A program made the position numbers and the translations under genes. A stretch of 64,000 nucleotides of DNA from Jiangella alkaliphila. GTDB lineage: Bacteria > Actinomycetota > Actinomycetes > Jiangellales > Jiangellaceae. The notes under the pieces were generated by a model. It was not told the DNA's origin. It saw nothing but the letters and a program-made list of their open reading frames with translations, and did not search any database. Position 1 is the first letter of the stretch; each line of letters starts with the position of its first letter. The stretch covers positions 3,321,278 to 3,385,277 of the forward strand of contig NZ_LT629791.1 in the NCBI RefSeq assembly GCF_900105925.1. Reading direction: 5' to 3'. Below, piece after piece: positions 1-14,882 of this stretch.

Positions 1-615
1 GCCAGCCGGGAGCTGTCGCTGTCGTTCCTGCACTGGATGCAGACCGAGGCGCCGCGCCCGGACGGCGGCACCGGCTACCCGGGGCTGCGGCTGCGCCCGG
101 ATGTCTCCGGCACCGCGGACGGCCTGGCGAAGTCGGCGTACATCCGCGAGTCGCGGCGCATCCGGGCCGAGTTCACCGTCCTCGAGCAGCACGTCGGCGT
201 CGACGCCCGCCCGGACGGCGCGGGCAGCGAGGTGTTCGCCGACAGCGTCGGACTCGGCCGCTACCGCATCGACCTGCACCCCAGCACGGCCGGGCGGACC
301 TACGTCGACATCGAGGCGTACCCGTTCCAGATCCCGCTCGGCGCGCTGATCCCGCAGCGGGTCGACAACCTGCTGCCGGCGAACAAGAACCTCGGGACCA
401 CGCACATCACCAACGGCTGCTACCGGCTGCACCCGGTCGAGTGGAGCATCGGCGCGGCGGCCGGCGCGCTGGCCGCGTTCTGCCTCAGCCACGGGCTGCC
501 GCCGCGCAAGGTGCGCTCCGACCAGACCCATCTGGCGGACTTCCAGCGGCTGCTGACCGGGGCGCTCGGCGTCACCCTCGCCTGGCCGGACGAGATCCGC
601 ACCCACCGCGACTGA
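1..615 (+). CDS. FAD-dependent oxidoreductase, C-terminal part (5' end outside window)
   Basis: The reading frame is open from base 1, so only the last 204 residues are visible and the start lies upstream. The visible part contains the C-terminal cofactor-closing segment of the FAD_oxidored family (PF12831 type): a stretch reading [20 protein letters not shown] followed by [22 protein letters not shown], where the family has its second FAD contact and the start of the last helix. No dinucleotide-binding motif is seen because that lies in the missing N-terminus. It stops 10 bases before the GH3 gene and shares its family with the oxidoreductase at 8173-10455, so the operon probably carries two related flavoenzymes. 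The substrate cannot be told; a sugar or aglycone oxidation is an inference from context. Confidence 0.8.
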   Translation, partial: ASRELSLSFLHWMQTEAPRPDGGTGYPGLRLRPDVSGTADGLAKSAYIRESRRIRAEFTVLEQHVGVDARPDGAGSEVFADSVGLGRYRIDLHPSTAGRTYVDIEAYPFQIPLGALIPQRVDNLLPANKNLGTTHITNGCYRLHPVEWSIGAAAGALAAFCLSHGLPPRKVRSDQTHLADFQRLLTGALGVTLAWPDEIRTHRD

Positions 616-625
616 ACGGATCCGC

Positions 626-3016
626 ATGACTCTGATCGAGAAGCTGACGCTGGAGCAGAAGGTCCGGCTGCTGACCGGCGCCGACACCTGGGGGCTCTAC
701 GACGAGCCGGCGATCGGCCTGCGCCGCATGGTGCTCTCCGACGGGCCGTCCGGCATCCGCGGCGAGAGCTGGGACGACCGCGAGCGGGCACTCAACCTGC
801 CGTCGGCGACGGCGCTCGGCGCCACCTGGGACGTCGACCTGGCCGAGCGGTACGGCGCGGTGCTGGCGGCCGAGGCCCGCCGCCGCGGCGTCGACGTCGT
901 GCTCGGGCCGACCATCAACCTGCACCGCAGCCCGCTCGGCGGGCGGCACTTCGAGGCGTACTCGGAGGACCCGCTGCTGACGTCGCGACTGGCGGCGGCG
1001 TACGTGCGCGGCGTGCAGGACGGCGGCGTGGGCGCCTGCCCGAAGCACTACGTCGCCAACGACTTCGAGACCGAGCGGTTCACCGCCGACGTCGTGGTCT
1101 CGGACCGCGCACTGCGTGAGCTGTACCTGGCGGCGTTCGAGGACACCGTCGTCGACGAGCGGCCCTGGATGGTGATGGCCGCCTACAACTCGGTGAACGG
1201 CACGACGATGACCGAGAACGCGCTGCTGGGCTCGCCGCTGTGCGATGAGTGGGGCTTCGACGGCGTCGTCGTCTCCGACTGGTGGGCGGCGCGGACGACG
1301 GAACCGGCGGCCCGCGCCCGGCTGGACCTGGTGATGCCGGGGCCGGACGGACCCTGGGGCGACGCGCTGGTCAAGGCGGTGCGGGCGGGCGAGGTGCCGG
1401 AGGAGGCGGTCGACGAGAAGGTGCGGCGGCTGCTCCGGCTGGCCGAGCGGGTCGGCGCGCTGGACGGGTTCGCCGCGGCCGCCCCGCCGGTCGTCGGGGA
1501 CGGGGCCGGGTTCGCCCGCGAGGTCGCGGCGGCCGGGACGGTGCTCGTCCGCAACGAGAACGAGCTGCCGTGGGACGCGGCGGCCCTGCGGTCGGTCGCC
1601 GTCATCGGGCACAACGCGCTGGCCGCCCGCACCCAGGGCGGCGGCAGCGCGCACGTCGAGCCGGAGCGGGTGGTGTCGCCGCTGGACGGCCTGCGCGCGG
1701 CGCTGCCGGACGCGGACGTGCGCTGGATGCTGGGCGCGGTCGTCCAGCCGGGCATCGAGCCGCTGCCGCTGGGTGCGCTGACCGACCCGGTCTCCGGCGA
1801 GCCCGGCGTCCGGCTGGTGGCCCGGGCCGCCGACGGGTCGGTCGTGCTGGACGAGAACCGCCGCACCGCGAACCTGTCCCGGCTCGGGTCGGCGCGGCTG
1901 GGCGCTACCACGACGCTGGAGCTCACCACCCGGTACCTGCCCGCGGCCGGCGGCGCGACACGGCTGGGCGTCGCGGGCGCCGGGACGGTCGAGCTGAGCG
2001 TCGGCGGCGCCGTCGTACTGGCGACCACCCTGGTCCACGCCGGCGAGGAGTTCGGCGGCGGGCTGGTGGCGCCGCCGTCGGCGACCGCCGAGGTCGAGCT
2101 GACCGCGGGCACGCCGGTGGACCTGCGGGTCACCGTCGAGCTGCCGCCGCGCGAGAACGCCGACAGCGGCGTCACGCTCGTCCTCGGCGCGGACCTCGCC
2201 ACGGCCGACGCGGACACCGAGCTCGCGCGCGCCGCCGAGGCGGCGCGGGCCGCCGACGTCGCCGTCGTCGTGGTCGGCACCAGTGCGGAGGTCGAGCGCG
2301 AGGGCGCCGACCGCACGTCGCTGGCGCTGCCCGGCCGGCAGGACGACCTCGTCCGCGCGGTCGCCGCCGCGAACCCGCGCACCGTCGTCGTGGTCAACGC
2401 GGGCGCGCCGGTGCTGCTGCCATGGCGCGACGACGTCGCCGCGGTGCTGCTCACCTGGTTCGGCGGCCAGGAGTACGGACACGCGCTGGCCGACGTGCTG
2501 CTCGGGTTGGTCGAGCCGGGCGGCCGGCTGCCGACGACCTGGCCGGCCACCGAGGCGGGCGTGCCGGTCCTGGACACCACGCCGGTCGGCGGCGCCGTCC
2601 GCTACGACGAGGGCGTCCACGTCGGGCACCGCGCCTGGCTGCGGGCCGGCGCCGAGCCCGCGTACCCGTTCGGGCACGGCCTGGGCTACACGACCTGGTC
2701 GTTCGACGAGCTCGCGGCCGACGGCCGCGACGTCACCGTCAGCGTCCGCAACACCGGGACGCGGCCCGGCAAGCACGTCGTCCAGGTGTACCTGTCCCGC
2801 GCCGAGTCCGCCGTCGACCGGCCGGCCCGCTGGCTGGCCGGGTTCGCCGTCGTCGAGGCGGCGCCGGGGGAGGCGGTGACGGCGAGCGTGCGGCTCCGGC
2901 CGCGCGCGTTCGAGCACTGGGACGGCGGCTGGCGCACCGAGCCGGGCACGTTCACCGTGCGCGCCGGCTCGAGCGTCCTCGATCTCCCGCTCAGCACCGA
3001 GATCGTCGCGGGCTGA
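626..3016 (+). CDS. Glycoside hydrolase family 3 beta-glucosidase with inserted PA14-like domain
   Basis: This predicted retaining beta-glycosidase has 796 aa and the full three-part GH3 layout. The N-terminal (alpha/beta)8 domain has the KHYVANDFETER motif and the nucleophile motif VVVSDW (Asp218). The second alpha/beta domain has EREGADRTSLALPGRQ near residue 560. A fibronectin-III-like C-terminus contains GKHVVQVYLS. A beta-rich insert at about residues 390-515 sits where PA14 domains occur in GH3 enzymes of the BglX/DesR type; such inserts shape the aglycone site. There is no signal peptide, so it is probably cytoplasmic and acts on imported oligosaccharides or glycosides. The ATG has only a weak upstream purine run (GGAT) 10 bases after the preceding stop, so translation is probably coupled. 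Exact sugar specificity cannot be read from sequence. Confidence 0.9.
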   Translation: MTLIEKLTLEQKVRLLTGADTWGLYDEPAIGLRRMVLSDGPSGIRGESWDDRERALNLPSATALGATWDVDLAERYGAVLAAEARRRGVDVVLGPTINLHRSPLGGRHFEAYSEDPLLTSRLAAAYVRGVQDGGVGACPKHYVANDFETERFTADVVVSDRALRELYLAAFEDTVVDERPWMVMAAYNSVNGTTMTENALLGSPLCDEWGFDGVVVSDWWAARTTEPAARARLDLVMPGPDGPWGDALVKAVRAGEVPEEAVDEKVRRLLRLAERVGALDGFAAAAPPVVGDGAGFAREVAAAGTVLVRNENELPWDAAALRSVAVIGHNALAARTQGGGSAHVEPERVVSPLDGLRAALPDADVRWMLGAVVQPGIEPLPLGALTDPVSGEPGVRLVARAADGSVVLDENRRTANLSRLGSARLGATTTLELTTRYLPAAGGATRLGVAGAGTVELSVGGAVVLATTLVHAGEEFGGGLVAPPSATAEVELTAGTPVDLRVTVELPPRENADSGVTLVLGADLATADADTELARAAEAARAADVAVVVVGTSAEVEREGADRTSLALPGRQDDLVRAVAAANPRTVVVVNAGAPVLLPWRDDVAAVLLTWFGGQEYGHALADVLLGLVEPGGRLPTTWPATEAGVPVLDTTPVGGAVRYDEGVHVGHRAWLRAGAEPAYPFGHGLGYTTWSFDELAADGRDVTVSVRNTGTRPGKHVVQVYLSRAESAVDRPARWLAGFAVVEAAPGEAVTASVRLRPRAFEHWDGGWRTEPGTFTVRAGSSVLDLPLSTEIVAG

Positions 3017-3097
3017 GCGGACCTGGGGGCCGGGAAGGAGGTCGAGGAGCAGCAAGACGGGGGTCCTGGGGCCGAACGAGTTCCGAAGGAGAAACGC

Positions 3098-4576
3098 ATG
3101 TTCGGGAGATCACCGAGAACCGCCCTGCTCGCCACGGCGGCCGCGCTCGCGCTGGCGGGTGGGCTGCTCACCGGCGCCGCCGCAGCGCCGGCACCACAGG
3201 CGGACGGGGAGGCCGCGGCCGCACCTGCCGCCGCACTGCCGGCCCTGCACACGCAGGGCAATCGCATCGTCAACGCAGCCGGCACGCCGGTGACGCTGCG
3301 CGGCCTGTCCATCCTCGCGCCGGAGCAGAACGACGTCTGCACCGACTGCAACTCCAAGCCGATCAACGAGCTGATCGACATGACGATCAGCGACGGCTGG
3401 GAGTCCAAGGTGTTGCGGCTGCTGGTCACCGAGGTCCTGGGCAAGGACCTGGCGGCCTACGACGCCCAGTACATCCGGCCCTACGTCGACTACGCGGTGT
3501 CGAAGGGCCTGTACGTCATCATCGACCTGCACCTGGTGCGCAACTACGGCGACACCGCCGGCGCCGTGCCGCAGTCGCAGGTCAAGCAGTTCTGGGACTA
3601 CATCGCGCCGCGCTACGGCAACAACCCGAACGTCCTGTTCGAGGTGTTCAACGAGCCGATCAACCCCGACAGCTGGGCCACCTGGAAGACCTACATCCAG
3701 CCCGTGGTCGACTCGATCCGGACCGTGTCGGACAACGTCATCCTCATGGGCAGCCCGGCCTGGAGCACCCGGCTCAACGGCGCCCGCACCAACCCGATCA
3801 CCGGCGGGAACATCGCCTACGTCTACCACCTCTACCCGAACCAGGGCCCGGCGAGCGCGGCGAACCTCGACCCGAAGTTCGGCAACGCCGCCGCGGAGAT
3901 CCCGGTCGTGCTCACCGAGTTCGGCTGGGACCCGGTGCAGCCACCGCACCCGGTCACCGGCGGGACGACGTCGGGCTGGGGGCTGCCGCTGCGGCAGTAC
4001 CTCGACGCCCGTCCGCACATCGGCTGGACCGCCTGGATCTTCGACAACTTCTGGGCGCCGGTGATGTTCGACAAGAACTGGAACCTGCTCGGCGGCGAGC
4101 ACCAGGGCGCGTTCGTCCGCGACTGGCTGGCCGGTGCGCCGGCGACGTCGCCGTGCAACACCCACCTGGCGCGCGGGGCGACCGCGACCGCGTCGTCGAC
4201 GCTCAACGCGAACGCGGCGGCGGCGAGGGCCGTGGACGGGTCCTGCACCGACGACGGGCGCTGGATGTCCGCCGAGGGCGACGCCACCCCGACGCTGACG
4301 ATCAACCTGGGCCAGTACCGCAGCGTCGACCAGATCGACGTCTACAGCGGCTACCGCTGGCCGGCCACGGTGGCCGACACCATCCTCGTCGACTTCCGGG
4401 TCGAGGCGCACACCTCGGCCGGCTGGGTGACGGCGGCCACGATCGCGGACAACACCAAGGCGGTCGTCTCGGTGGCCGCGCCGGCCGCCTCGATCGACCA
4501 GGTCCGTCTCGTCATCACCGACCCGTCGAACAACGCCGTCGACATCGCCCGGGTCTATGAGGTGGCCTTGCACTAG
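3098..4576 (+). CDS. Secreted GH5 cellulase-like glycoside hydrolase with C-terminal discoidin/CBM32-like domain
   Basis: The protein has 492 aa. Residues 1-36 form a Sec signal peptide (Arg near the start, Leu/Ala-rich core, AAAAPAP cleavage region). The catalytic domain spans about 45-345, with the GH5 acid/base in VLFEVFNEPIN (Glu186) and the nucleophile in VVLTEFGWDP (Glu274). The last 135 residues, after a Cys-containing linker, look like an F5/8 type C (CBM32-like) beta-sandwich, starting near HLARGATATASST and including GRWMSAEGD and LTINLGQY. The ribosome-binding site GAAGGAG lies 7 bases before the ATG. It should be exported and attack an extracellular beta-glucan, mannan or similar polymer, feeding the intracellular GH3 and GH2 enzymes encoded beside it. 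Subfamily and substrate are not assignable by eye. Confidence 0.88.
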   Translation: MFGRSPRTALLATAAALALAGGLLTGAAAAPAPQADGEAAAAPAAALPALHTQGNRIVNAAGTPVTLRGLSILAPEQNDVCTDCNSKPINELIDMTISDGWESKVLRLLVTEVLGKDLAAYDAQYIRPYVDYAVSKGLYVIIDLHLVRNYGDTAGAVPQSQVKQFWDYIAPRYGNNPNVLFEVFNEPINPDSWATWKTYIQPVVDSIRTVSDNVILMGSPAWSTRLNGARTNPITGGNIAYVYHLYPNQGPASAANLDPKFGNAAAEIPVVLTEFGWDPVQPPHPVTGGTTSGWGLPLRQYLDARPHIGWTAWIFDNFWAPVMFDKNWNLLGGEHQGAFVRDWLAGAPATSPCNTHLARGATATASSTLNANAAAARAVDGSCTDDGRWMSAEGDATPTLTINLGQYRSVDQIDVYSGYRWPATVADTILVDFRVEAHTSAGWVTAATIADNTKAVVSVAAPAASIDQVRLVITDPSNNAVDIARVYEVALH

Positions 4577-4586
4577 CCCACTCCAT

Positions 4587-4617
4587 GGCGCGGGGCGGCG
4601 GGCACCCGCCCCGCGCC
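4587..4617 (+). terminator. Intercistronic GC hairpin between GH5 and DUF6351 genes
   Basis: A perfect 12-bp stem (GGCGCGGGGCGG and its complement) with a 7-base loop starts 10 bases after the GH5 stop. No T-tract follows and the next start codon is 24 bases downstream. It is therefore more likely an mRNA-stabilising or processing hairpin, or a partial terminator, than a full intrinsic terminator. Confidence 0.5.
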
Positions 4618-4640
4618 ACCGCCGTCGAGAGGAACGGAAT

Positions 4641-6779
4641 ATGCATCGCTTCAGTGTCGCCGCGATCGCCGCCTCGGTACTCGCCCTGGCGCTCGTCTCC
4701 GCCGCCGCCCCAGCAGCTCCGCGTGGGCTCGAGCTCAGCACGCTGTCCGGGCGGGCGGACACCGTCACCGGCGTCGACACGCTGCTGCGTGTCGACGTGC
4801 CCCGGGACGTCCCGCTGCACCGGGTGACCGTGCGCCTCAACGGCGACGACGTGACCGAGGCGTTCGTCGCCGACCCCGCCCGGCGGACCCTCACCGGACT
4901 GGTCGACGGCCTGCGGCTCGGGCCGAACACGCTGGTCGCGAGCGCTCCCGGGCGCTACGGCGACCGCCTCGACGTCGTCAACCATCCGCAGGAAGGGCCG
5001 GTGTTCTCCGGGCCGCACCAGCAGCCGTACGTCTGCGAGACCGCGCAGTTCACCGTGCCGGTGATCGGCGGGACGCTCGGCCCGCCGCTGGACGAGCACT
5101 GCACCGTCGCGCCTCGGGTCGACTACTTCTATCGCACGACGGCGGGCGCGTACGCGCCGTGGCCGGACGGCGCGACGTCGTACCCGGCCGACCTGGCGAG
5201 TACGACCACGTCGGCGGGCGTGACCGTCCCGTTCATCGTCCGGATGGAGACGGACAGTGCCAACCGGGCCGTCGTGCAGACCAGCCTGCTGCACGACCCG
5301 CTGGGCGAGCCCGAGCCGACGCCCACGCTGCGGGCCGGCGGCTGGAACGGCCGGGCCGTCTTCACCCTGGGCGGCGGCTGCTCCGGTGGCTGGTACCGCT
5401 CCGGCGCCGGGACGGGCGGGGTCACCGACGCGTTCCTGCTGGGTCAGGGCTACGCGCTGATGTCGTCCTCGCTCAACGTCTTCGGCAACAACTGCCACGA
5501 CCTCACCGCGGCCGAGTCGGCGATGATGACCAAGGAGCTGTTCGTCGAGCGCTACGGGCCGGTCGAGCACACCATCGGGTTCGGCTGCTCCGGCGGCTCG
5601 TACCAGGCGCACCAGATCACCGACAACTACCCCGGCATCTTCGACGGCATTGTCGTGGGCTGCTCCTTCCCCGAGGTCGGGTTCGGGACGGTCGACTTCA
5701 TCAGCGACGCCTGGCTGCTGCACGAGTACTTCACCAACGACGCCACCCTGACGTGGTCGCAGGAGCAGCAGCGTCAGGTGGCGGGCTTCGCCACCTACGC
5801 CACGTTGCCGGCTATGGCGGTCAGCGCCGGGCGCATCGACCCGCGCCGGTTCTGCGGCGTCCTGCCGGCCGAGCAGCGCTACGACCCCGTCACCAATCCC
5901 GGCGGCGCCCGCTGCGACGTCTACGACCACGCGATCAACGTCTACGGCGCCGACCCCGAGACCGGGTTCGCGCGGCGGCCGCTGGACAACGTCGGCATCC
6001 AGTACGGGCTTGCGACCCTGAACGACGGCACCATCAGCCCGGAGCAGTTCCTGGAGCTCAACGAGCGGATCGGCGGCTTCGACGCCGACGCGAACATCGT
6101 GGCCGAGCGGACCGTGGCTGACCTCGATGCCACCCGCATCGCGTACCGGACCGGCCGGTTGACCAACGGCGGCGGTGGCCTGGCGGACGTCCCGATCATC
6201 GACTACCGGGCCTACTTCGACGACCAGCCGGCCGGCGACATCCACGTCCGCTACCACACGAACTCGCTGCGGGAGCGGCTGGAGAACGCGAACGGCACGG
6301 CCGCCAACCACGTCAGCCTGCTGGAGGACGCCCGCTACGGGCTGTTCAGCACCGGGAGCCCGCTGCTCCAGCACGCGATCACCCAGATGGACGCGTGGCT
6401 GACGACGCTCGCGGCGGACGACTCCGGCGCCGACCGCATCGACCAGATCGTCGCGGCCCGCCCGGCCGAGCTGGTGGAGGGGTGCATGACGCGGGCGGCC
6501 GCGCCGGAGTTCGTCGCCGAGACGCTGGACCGCGACCCGGCGGGGGAGTGCGAGCGGCTGTACCCGTCGGCCTCGTTCCCCCGTGAGGTGGCCGGCGAGA
6601 GCGTGGCGGCCGACGTCGTCAAGTGCCGGCTGAAGGAGCCGGAGCGCGACGACTACGCCGTCGAGTGGACGTCCGCGCAATGGGAGCGGCTGGCGACGAT
6701 CTTCGCCGGCGGCGTGTGCGACTACACGGTCCCCGGCGCCGGGCAGCAGGGCCTCGCCGGCACCTGGCTGCGGTTCTGA
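4641..6779 (+). CDS. Secreted DUF6351 family protein, tannase/feruloyl-esterase-like
   Basis: The protein has 712 aa. I chose the ATG at 4641 rather than an in-frame upstream codon because it follows AGAGGAACGGA and opens a clear signal peptide (MHRFSVAAIAASVLALALVS...AAPAAP). The opening mature segment, ELSTLSGRADTVTGVDTL, with a beta-sandwich about 100 residues long, is typical of DUF6351. Two Gly-Cys-Ser-Gly-Gly elbows are visible: GGGCSGGWYRSG (Ser248) and GFGCSGGSYQAH (Ser317). The second is followed by NYPGIFDGIVVGCSFPEVGF, which resembles the nucleophile elbow and following helix of tannase/feruloyl esterase alpha/beta hydrolases (GCSTGG...YPxxFDGI). I infer an esterase that removes acyl decorations from plant polymers, in line with the adjacent glycosidases. 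The family has no established function that I know of. Confidence 0.8.
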   Translation: MHRFSVAAIAASVLALALVSAAAPAAPRGLELSTLSGRADTVTGVDTLLRVDVPRDVPLHRVTVRLNGDDVTEAFVADPARRTLTGLVDGLRLGPNTLVASAPGRYGDRLDVVNHPQEGPVFSGPHQQPYVCETAQFTVPVIGGTLGPPLDEHCTVAPRVDYFYRTTAGAYAPWPDGATSYPADLASTTTSAGVTVPFIVRMETDSANRAVVQTSLLHDPLGEPEPTPTLRAGGWNGRAVFTLGGGCSGGWYRSGAGTGGVTDAFLLGQGYALMSSSLNVFGNNCHDLTAAESAMMTKELFVERYGPVEHTIGFGCSGGSYQAHQITDNYPGIFDGIVVGCSFPEVGFGTVDFISDAWLLHEYFTNDATLTWSQEQQRQVAGFATYATLPAMAVSAGRIDPRRFCGVLPAEQRYDPVTNPGGARCDVYDHAINVYGADPETGFARRPLDNVGIQYGLATLNDGTISPEQFLELNERIGGFDADANIVAERTVADLDATRIAYRTGRLTNGGGGLADVPIIDYRAYFDDQPAGDIHVRYHTNSLRERLENANGTAANHVSLLEDARYGLFSTGSPLLQHAITQMDAWLTTLAADDSGADRIDQIVAARPAELVEGCMTRAAAPEFVAETLDRDPAGECERLYPSASFPREVAGESVAADVVKCRLKEPERDDYAVEWTSAQWERLATIFAGGVCDYTVPGAGQQGLAGTWLRF

Positions 6780-6790
6780 GAGGAGCACAC

Positions 6791-8164
6791 ATGCACATCT
6801 CCGGTGTCGCCCCCGGCCTCGCGCAGGTCGCCGACCTCGGCCCGCCGCGCAGCGAGATCGGCATCGGCGCGCTGATGCCGTGGGCCGGGAAGCTCTACGT
6901 GCAGAACTACCTGTCGCACAAGCGGACCAGCGGCAGCGGGACCAGCCTGCGCCGCATCGACGCCGACTTCACCATGGAGGTGGTCCCCGAGGCGTTGGGC
7001 GTCGACGGGACCTACACGAACCGGTTCGTGCATTTCCCGTCGAACCAGCTGGTCATCGGCCCGCACGTGATCGACTCGGAGCACAAGATCCGGACCGTGC
7101 CGGAGCTGGAGCCGCTGCGGGTCTGCGGCACGTCGCGGCACCTGACCGACTCCGACCGCCTGGTCTACGTGCTGTGCATGGAGGGCGAGCTGTTCGAGCT
7201 GGACGTGCGGACGCTCGCCTGCCGGCAGGTGGCCGACCTCAACGACGAGCTCGGCTCGGCCGGCGAGTTCCGCGTCCACTACAAGGACTGCTACACCGCC
7301 TACGGCCGGCTGGTGGTCTGCTCGAACGAGTACCACGAGCCGGACTGGCGGGGCGAGCAGGCCGAGGGCCGGCTGGCGGAGTTCGACGGCGAACAGTGGC
7401 GCGTCCTGGAGCGCGCGCCGTACACCGCGATCGGCGGCCGGCACGAGTTCGCCGGGACGATCTTCGCCACCGGCTGGGACCGCGCGTCGGCGCTGCTGTC
7501 CGTCTACACCGACGCCGACGGCCGGTGGACCCGCTACCGGCTGCCGAAGGCGTCGCACACCTTCGACCACAAGTGGCAGACCGAGTGGCCGCGCATCCGC
7601 GAGGTCGACCACGAGCGGTTCCTGCTCGACCACCACGGCATGTTCTACGAGCTGTCGCCGTGGGCGTACGGCGGGCGGGTCTGGGGCGTGCGGCCGGTGT
7701 CGACGCACCTGTGGGTGCTCGGGGACTTCTGCTCGTGGCGCGGCCTGCTGGTGGCCGGCATGGACAACGCGTCGCCGAGCCGTGGGATGAGCCCGACGAC
7801 GGCCGAGCCGCAGTCGGGGCTGTGGTTCGGCAAGACCGACGACCTGTGGGGGTTCGGCAAGCCGGCCGGCTGGGGCGGGCCGTGGTGGCTGGACGAGGTC
7901 CGCGCCGGCGAGCCGTCTGATCCGTACTTGATGACCGGGTTCGAGCACAAGTGCGTGCACCTCGAGAACGCCGGCGACGCCACCGCCCGGTTCACCGTCG
8001 AGATCGACGCCCACGGGCACGGCCGGTTCGCCGCGAGCCAGACGCTGGTCGTCGAGCCCGGCCAGACCGTCACGCACGTCTTCCCGACCGGGTTCAGCGC
8101 CCACTGGGTGCGCCTGGTCAGCGACACCGACACCGTTGCCAGCGCGCAGTTCTTCTACACCTGA
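6791..8164 (+). CDS. Unrecognised 457-aa protein, probably beta-rich
   Basis: I do not recognise a family. The start is the ATG at 6791, preceded by GAGAGGAGCACAC, 11 bases after the DUF6351 stop; the frame is open further upstream but that stretch is arginine-rich shadow sequence. There is no signal peptide or membrane segment. The first 380 residues contain repeated short Leu/Val-Tyr/Val strands separated by polar turns with aromatic residues (for example RLVYVLCMEGELFELDV and RLVVCSNEYHEPDW), suggestive of a beta-propeller. The last 80 residues (CVHLENAGDATARFTVEIDAH to the end) look like a separate beta-sandwich. Trp and His are frequent, as in carbohydrate-binding proteins. The position between an esterase-like gene and an oxidoreductase suggests a role in the same glycoside pathway. 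Confidence 0.7.
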   Translation: MHISGVAPGLAQVADLGPPRSEIGIGALMPWAGKLYVQNYLSHKRTSGSGTSLRRIDADFTMEVVPEALGVDGTYTNRFVHFPSNQLVIGPHVIDSEHKIRTVPELEPLRVCGTSRHLTDSDRLVYVLCMEGELFELDVRTLACRQVADLNDELGSAGEFRVHYKDCYTAYGRLVVCSNEYHEPDWRGEQAEGRLAEFDGEQWRVLERAPYTAIGGRHEFAGTIFATGWDRASALLSVYTDADGRWTRYRLPKASHTFDHKWQTEWPRIREVDHERFLLDHHGMFYELSPWAYGGRVWGVRPVSTHLWVLGDFCSWRGLLVAGMDNASPSRGMSPTTAEPQSGLWFGKTDDLWGFGKPAGWGGPWWLDEVRAGEPSDPYLMTGFEHKCVHLENAGDATARFTVEIDAHGHGRFAASQTLVVEPGQTVTHVFPTGFSAHWVRLVSDTDTVASAQFFYT

Positions 8165-8172
8165 GGATTCAC

Positions 8173-13875
<5,703 letters not shown>

Positions 13876-14584
13876 GAGCGTCGTTGTAGGCGCCGATGTT
13901 CGCCGGGGCGGCCTCCCAGGAGGCGACCCAGAGGTCCTGGGCCGCGGCCGCGGTCATCTCGCCGTCGGCGTGCGCGGCCATCGCGTTGAGGTGGTTGGCC
14001 CAGTCCTGCAGCCCGGCGGTCGAGGCGGCGACGGCGGTGGTCATCGCGGTCTCTCGCTCGAGGCAGGCGGCGGCCTGGTCGAGGACGTTGTCCGGCGCGT
14101 CCTCGAGCGTGGCGAGGTCGCCGCAGCCGGGCAGCGCCTCGTACGCCTCCAGGGCGGCGGTGGCCTGGGCGACGTCGTCCGGGCCGGAGAGGCGGGTGCG
14201 CTTCCAGATGGCCTTCATGTCCTCCTGCGCGATGGTGCCGTTCAGCATGTCGGTGCGGGCCTGGACGTGCTCGCCCCAGTGCCCGATGCCGACTCCAGCG
14301 CTCGCGACGTAGGCGTCGCCTGCGGCGAGGCGGTCGACGCAAGCGTTGACGGTGTCGCGGGCGGCCTGGGCGATCTCGAACGAGCCGGTCGCCTCGCCGC
14401 GTGACGCCTCGCCGGCGGCGTCGGTGCGGGAGTCGTCGTCGGCGGCCACTGAGTCATCGCCGGTGTCGTCGCGGGTCAGCGCATTCACGCCGGCCCAGCC
14501 GAGCAGCGGCAGACCGATGACGAGTACGGCCGCGATGATGAGCCCAGCCGAACCGCGTCGTTGGCGCTTTCGTTGCCGTGGCAA

Positions 14585-14882
14585 AGGTGCCCCCCTTCAA
14601 TCCCCGGGCATTTTTCCATATAAGCGTGATCAAATACATAGTCCGCCATATCAGCGGAGAATACGGACATATCGATCTTGTGAGCTGGGGATTCTCTGGT
14701 GTGGCGGGGTCGTCGCCAGAGGATTTCTTGATCATGATCGGGTGACGTTCCCGTTCGCGGTCCCTATTGCCGCAATCCGTGAATGCGGACTTGACGCATC
14801 GTGAAGATGGGGCGAAAGCGGACGCTGGAATTCACCGTCTGGACACGTCGGCGTCGCCTCGGCGCTGATCCGGGCGGACAGA
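14585..14882. promoter_or_regulatory. Divergent intergenic region with AT-rich core
   Basis: These 298 bases separate a minus-strand membrane-protein gene from the plus-strand glycosyltransferase. Bases 14605-14690 are markedly more AT-rich than the rest of the window (stretches such as TTTTTCCATATAAG and GATCAAATACATAG), consistent with promoters in both directions. CTCTGG/CCAGAG arms at about 14693-14720 could form a hairpin. I see no gene in it. Confidence 0.45.

Noticed and set aside
572-3055. 827-codon minus-strand frame opposite the GH3 gene
   Set aside because: Low-complexity Arg/Asp/Gly/Val composition and no motif; the GH3 catalytic Asp and domain order support the plus strand.
14454-14735. 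93-codon minus-strand frame across the AT-rich intergenic core
   Set aside because: It overlaps the membrane-anchored protein gene in another frame and covers the probable promoter; no domain is seen.
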